DNA of 64,000 nt from Macropodus opercularis (lineage: Eukaryota; Chordata; Actinopteri; Anabantiformes; Osphronemidae). Each line of letters opens with the position of its first letter. Position 1 is the stretch's first letter. The stretch spans positions 16,803,501-16,867,500 of the forward strand of contig CM061092.1 of NCBI GenBank assembly GCA_030770545.1, written 5' to 3'. A program made the position numbers and the translations under genes. The notes under the pieces were generated by a model. It was not told the origin of the DNA. It was given only the letters and a program-made list of their open reading frames with translations, and made no database searches. Positions 59,342 to 64,000 of the stretch are shown one piece after another.

Positions 59342-62216
59342 ATGGCAGGAGCAATCCTAGAAACCATGAGCACTAAAAAACTGCTTTTCTTGGGAATTTC
59401 TGTTTTTGTTTTTCAAGTCGTTTCCATCATGATTGGAGCATTGATTGGTGAGTAAATTTCAAATCATTTACTTAAATTAACTAAAATTAACACTAATGTA
59501 GAATTCAGCTGTAGTTTGTCTGTATCTACAACAAAATATTTCTGACAGCACATTTTGTTTTGCTACAGCTCCCAGCCCCACCAGTGCCATTCGGTACTTG
59601 GCCACAAAATGCATCAATCGCCCCAGAACACGTAGTTGGCTTGTGCCAGGGGGATCAAATCGCTGCCAGCAGGTCCACAGTTTTGAAGACCCTTTGGCAA
59701 AAACACTGGATGCCAATGACATAGTTTTTTCTGTGCATATACCGCTTCCTAACATGGAGATGAGCCCCTGGTTTCAGTATATGTTGGCTATTCTACAGCT
59801 TGACATTGCATTTAAAATGATTAATCAGATTGGTAAGACATGTCTTGTACTGTTTGAAGTTCACTTGATGCCCCAGCTGTTTTTCTACCTTATGTGATCT
59901 CTAATATATTATAATTCATATCCTGTTCTGTACAGAGGAGGATGTTACCCTCACTATTGACGCTGGTTTGGCATATAGAGATGATCTGGTGTCTGAATGG
60001 ACGACAAAGTTTCGGTCAGTGGAGCAACGGCCACTCAAATGTGTATTGGCAGTCGCTAAGGTAAACCTGCATGGCTGGATTTGACATGCAAATACATTAC
60101 ATTCAAATATCCTTGTGTGTAACATTTCAAGGTTTTACAGACATATGAAAACGAAGGCCGCTTTTATCAGTGTGAGCCCATACCATTCATGGAGTTGACA
60201 AGTGTGGCCCACAAGTATTTTCTCATTAATTTGCGGTTGCCAGTGAATGACACCGTGAACATTGGCATTGGAGAAATAAAGGACATTCACATAGTGGTAA
60301 GTTTTATTTGTTTGATTTTAACTTCAGCTTCTTACAGTAAATGCATTATATTCCAAAAAGTTAACATCCTTTTTCTTTGAGGGTATTCACCAAAATGGAG
60401 GTTTTACCAAAGTGTGGATCAGCATGAAGACTGTGTTCAGTCCTTGGATATTTGTGGTGACATCCTGGTACTGGCACAGGATTGGCCTCATGGGGAGACC
60501 TCCAGTCCTCTTGGAAAAGTATGAGCAAGGAGTCGCTTAGAAATAATAATACACCACCAGAGAATAGCAAGGGCAGAAGGAAACATTTCAAGTTTTTATG
60601 AGGCAATAAATTTAATGTTAGGAAAGGACTCCAGTTGTATTGCATCCCTGTTACTCTTAGTGTCTCAGAGAGATCCTAAAGTCACTTTGAAATATATGAA
60701 ATGCTTCAGGAGGCATGTGGAGAGCAGAGGAGATTAAACATTCTTAAGTGCATCATGGTAGAACCAGGCCAATACTCTGCCTGCAGCACTAAGTTCTCTC
60801 TTAGGCGTAAATGTAGGTCATGATAGTGTTTTATTTGTCTTGTTCAGAGTAATCTTTGCTCTGGGTGTCTCTATGACGTTCCTGAACGTACCGGTAGAGT
60901 GGCTCTCTCTTGGCTTTGAGTGGACGTGGATGCTGCTGTTCGAAGATATCCGACAGGGTGTCTTCTACTCCACACTGTTCTGCTTCTGGATCATCTTCTG
61001 TGGTGAACACGTCATGGTTAGAACCTCATAATTGTTCTCAACTCTACTTTAATCATATTCTCATGACAATTATGCCCTTTATTTTAATAAATGTTTTAGG
61101 ATCAAAGTCAGAGAAATTGTCTCTCAGTGTACTGGTGGCAGATTGGGCTAGTGGTGTTTGGGTCGTCGATACTCCTCATATTTGACCTGAGTGACAGGTA
61201 AAGGCTTTGCACCAGGTTTTGTGTTTCACAGTTGACAGTCTTCCTCTAAATATTCATATTGCTTATTTCTTGTAAAGGGGTGTCCATTTGAAGAACCCAT
61301 TCTACAGTGTATGGGCATCAGAAATTGGTGCAAAAGTTTCAGTATCCTTTTGCTAAGTGTTTCCCGTTGTAAAACATACCTTGAAGTAAATCACACTTTA
61401 TCCTTGACCATTTGCATAGATAACCTTCATTATTCTGGCTGGAATTTCTGTTTGTCTGTATTTCCTCTCCCTGTGCCACATGGTGCGGCGTGTGTTCAGG
61501 AACATTAATGGGAAAATGCAACGACTTCCTGCAATGCCAGTAGCTAAGATGCAGCACTATAGGGTTTGTTTTATTACTTTACATAAATGTGTGAATCACA
61601 AACAACCATGCAAACAACAAAAAAGATTTTTGTCTTACACTTTTCCTGGTTTTGACATGCAGGGTATAATCTTCAGGTTCAGGTTTTTGATGCTGGTAAC
61701 TCTGGTGTGTGCAGCCATGACTGTGATCTTCTTCATTTTAAATCAAGTAAGCATCATTCCATTAATGACCGTAAGACTTTACGGGTGATTTTATGATAAT
61801 TGTCTTATAATTTACTATTTTCTCAACACCAGTCATAAAAATGATTCCAAACTTCTTGGTTTTTCAACAGGTCAGTGAAAGTCACTGGCGCTGGGGAGAC
61901 TACACTGTCCAGGTCTACAGTGCCCTTCTCACAGGAACCTATGGCATGTGGAACCTGTATGTTTTCTCCATCATCTTCCTCTACGCCCCCTCCCACAAGC
62001 ACAACAGAAAGCCAAGACATTGTCAGCACACAGGTCTGAAACATTGTAGTAAGAAATTTGTTCTTTGAAAGTATATCAAAAGAGGCATGTCCTCAGTAAA
62101 CTTTTCAATGTTCACTTCTGACAGACAGGTTGGAAAGCCAAGAGACTCAGCTGACATGTGCAGCGCAGGGGCCAACAGAGAGCTACAGGATCACTGGGAA
62201 AGCAGCTGAGGAATAA
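59342..62216 (+). CDS. wls: Wntless, Wnt ligand secretion carrier
   Basis: Coding exons: 59342-59447, 59569-59832, 59936-60060, 60141-60296, 60382-60518, 60848-61016, 61100-61197, 61278-61341, 61420-61563, 61663-61746, 61871-62033, 62125-62216. They sum to 1602 bases, 533 residues (human about 541). The first helix is near the N-terminus (KKLLFLGISVFVFQVVSIM). The lumenal domain contains ANDIVFSVHIPLPNMEMSPW and NIGIGEIKDIHIVGIHQNG. The later membrane helices include PPVLLEKVIFALGVSMTFL, FCFWIIFCGEH and MWNLYVFSIIFLYAPSHK. WLS carries lipid-modified Wnt from ER/Golgi to the cell surface. The last exon ends GPTESYRITGKAAEE, matching the conserved tail, which favours it over any further exon. 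The donors at 61017 (GTTAGA) and 61564 (GTTTGT) are weak but supported by the protein match. AATAAA at 62598. Confidence 0.97.
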
Positions 62217-62853
62217 CTCCCAATAATCACTTAAAACATGGACAAACAATTATGGTTTGTGTTGTCGGCTCTCATGACACACGTGTTGCAGACAATGGGA
62301 AAAGGCTCCCGACGCCACAAGTTAAATCTGACTGCACTAAACAATGTCCTGTAGTATTATGAGGCACCTTTGTTTCTTTGTAATTCCTTGTCGTGACTGT
62401 AATATTTCTCTGAAGGACTACTGTAAGTCATCAACTTACGTTTCAAATACTAAGTTTAGTTAAGCATGAATACTGTATAAGTTTAACATTGAACTCTGAT
62501 TGGCACAGAGGATTAGTGACTTTATGTTGCCATAGCAAATTCATTAACATGTTGAATTCATGTAACTTTTTCCTTGTGCCCAATACTTTGATTTTTGAAT
62601 AAATATTGACAAAAACTAACATGGCTTGAATAGTTTCCACTTGATTTAACATTTTCACTTTAACCTTCAGGGTGGTTTTGAGTTGGCCATTTGTACGTAC
62701 ACACTGAGGACAATTAAAATAGCAGTTAGACAGTTAGACATGTTCTATGAATAATTATAGCATATCTTCCACATAGTCTAGGTTACAGTTGTCTGGCCTG
62801 TGAAGTGAGTTGTTGTTCTTTGTTACCAACAGAGGGCGCTGTTGTCTTTCCTA
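62217..62853. other. wls 3' UTR and spacer
   Basis: The 3' UTR runs to the signal at 62598-62603. The rest is AT-rich with no visible exon. Confidence 0.6.
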
Positions 62854-63108
62854 CAGAGGCACAGACATGAGTCCCAGCCCAGCAGCTTTCAGCAGCGCCA
62901 GCAGCAGATGACTCTGTCCGTGCCTCCTGCCACTGGGGCTGCGCTGGAACAGGACTAAATGTTGATCTTCTTCGTCGTGAAACTTTTTATTGCACACAGC
63001 GACAGAGTTCATTTTAAATTCCGGGAGCTCGCGTTAAAGGAGTGTTTCGTGGCTCGACTTTGATATATACAATAGGACAAAAAAATTCAATCGGATCCGA
63101 GGGACAAG
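62854..63108 (+). promoter_or_regulatory. Probable first non-coding exon and promoter of the next gene
   Basis: A GC-richer stretch (about 62860-63060) is followed by GGGACAAG-GTGAGT, a strong splice donor at 63109. Upstream frames hold no convincing start. This looks like a 5' UTR exon of a gene that continues beyond the window. Confidence 0.4.
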
Positions 63109-64000
63109 GTGAGTATTTACCATGAGATTATATATGAGTAATCTTCTAGTAACGGAAACATGACAGCACAGCAGTGCACGGACACTGATGCTGTGATTAA
63201 ACAACAGCAATAGGTAAAGTCACCTAATATAATCCCTAAAATATGTTTAGCGTTAGATGGTGCGGAGGTTGTGTTCTATACTCTGAGTGGTAAAGAGCTG
63301 TTTAAATCAGATTTAAAACCAGGAATACGTGGTCGTTATACAGGAGGAATACAATGAAAGTGTTGAAAAAAATGCAGAAGGTACATTGTCAGTCAAAGTC
63401 AGTGGATGTAAACGACCAACAGGTGGGTTATATGACGACATAAATTATGACATATTATTCTTCACGGAGAGCAACATGGCTTTGCATCTTCCACAGACGT
63501 ACAGAATACTGTAAATCTATGCAAAGTAATATATGGAATCAAAATCTGTATTGCATACTATTATTTTATATACTAATATTTCATAAAGTATACAGTGCCT
63601 ACTTCAGGTCATGGGGCTGTATATAAAATGGATAGTAATTATCTGTGAGACAGAGACTGAGAAATATTTTGTAAAATCTCAGTGCGAAAAAACATCATTG
63701 GTTAAAAAAGGATTAGAGGCAGTGTCTAAATGTCAAAACACTCAGACTTAATGTTATATTCTTCTGTCTTTAATCTTCGGAAGTAACTCTACCGTGTGTA
63801 TCTGCAGACACTCATTACTACAATCAGTTTAAAAAAATACAAGTTCCTTCAAGTGATTTCAGTATAATCACAATTGTAAATGCAGGATAACTGTAGAACG
63901 CATCTGAGAACTACATAGCTCTTATGCTATATGGTTCTAACCTGACTTTAAAATTTAGTTTGAGACATGGCTCTTCTGGAAGTAGTTGTTCTTGGCACAA
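63109..64000. other. Probable intron DNA at the right edge
   Basis: AT-rich. I see no exon, repeat or RNA gene that can be supported. Confidence 0.4.

Noticed and set aside
62854..62958. Alternative last exon of wls (frame ending ALEQD)
   Set aside because: The phase from the exon ending 62033 gives a TGA at once, and 62125-62216 already matches the conserved WLS tail.

Overview
The window comes from a ray-finned (teleost-like) fish nuclear genome. All genes are split by short introns with GT/AG borders. Tc1-like, hAT-like and piggyBac-like elements and common fish interspersed repeats are scattered through the AT-rich non-coding DNA. Every gene I recognise is a vertebrate gene on the + strand. 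There is no sign of bacterial, plasmid or viral organisation.

The left 38 kb is a tandem cluster of meprin beta-like genes (astacin zinc metalloproteases with MAM and MATH domains): a broken copy (3027-7645), a badly decayed relic (8867-11040), and three copies with open exon chains (13485-19215, 22664-28944, 32958-37491). The intact copies share a 14- or 15-exon plan: signal peptide, propeptide with an aspartate switch, astacin domain, MAM, MATH, stalk, one transmembrane helix and a short tail. None has the EGF-like module of mammalian meprins. Copies 2 to 4 lie in three repeated units (10058-19392, 19387-29121, 29116-about 37790). Each unit is the tail of the relic joined to a gene, and the two inner borders share the same GGTGAT junction.

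The copies have diverged in ways that matter for function. Copy 1 has lost exactly the zinc-binding exon and carries two further lesions. Copies 2 and 3 have two extra MAM cysteines. Copy 4 has lost the exon part encoding stalk and membrane helix and is predicted to end as a soluble protease. Copy 3 carries a duplicated orphan exon and a changed splice donor. Variant sites inside one exon occur in all four combinations, which points to exchange between copies.

After a small coiled-coil gene I cannot name (39667-40152) and about 6.5 kb of repeat-rich DNA, the right 17 kb is a compact block of conserved genes: a six-repeat gelsolin/scinderin-like gene (48101-52723), retinol dehydrogenase 8 (53399-55516), the transcription repressor subunit dr1 (56983-58101) and the Wnt carrier wls (59342-62216). 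A probable first non-coding exon of a further gene ends at 63108.

These genes do not form one pathway. The unusual part is the meprin cluster, a young and actively recombining family with predicted membrane-bound, soluble and dead members. Gene models were built by hand from splice sites, reading phase and remembered family sequences. No alignment or expression data were available.
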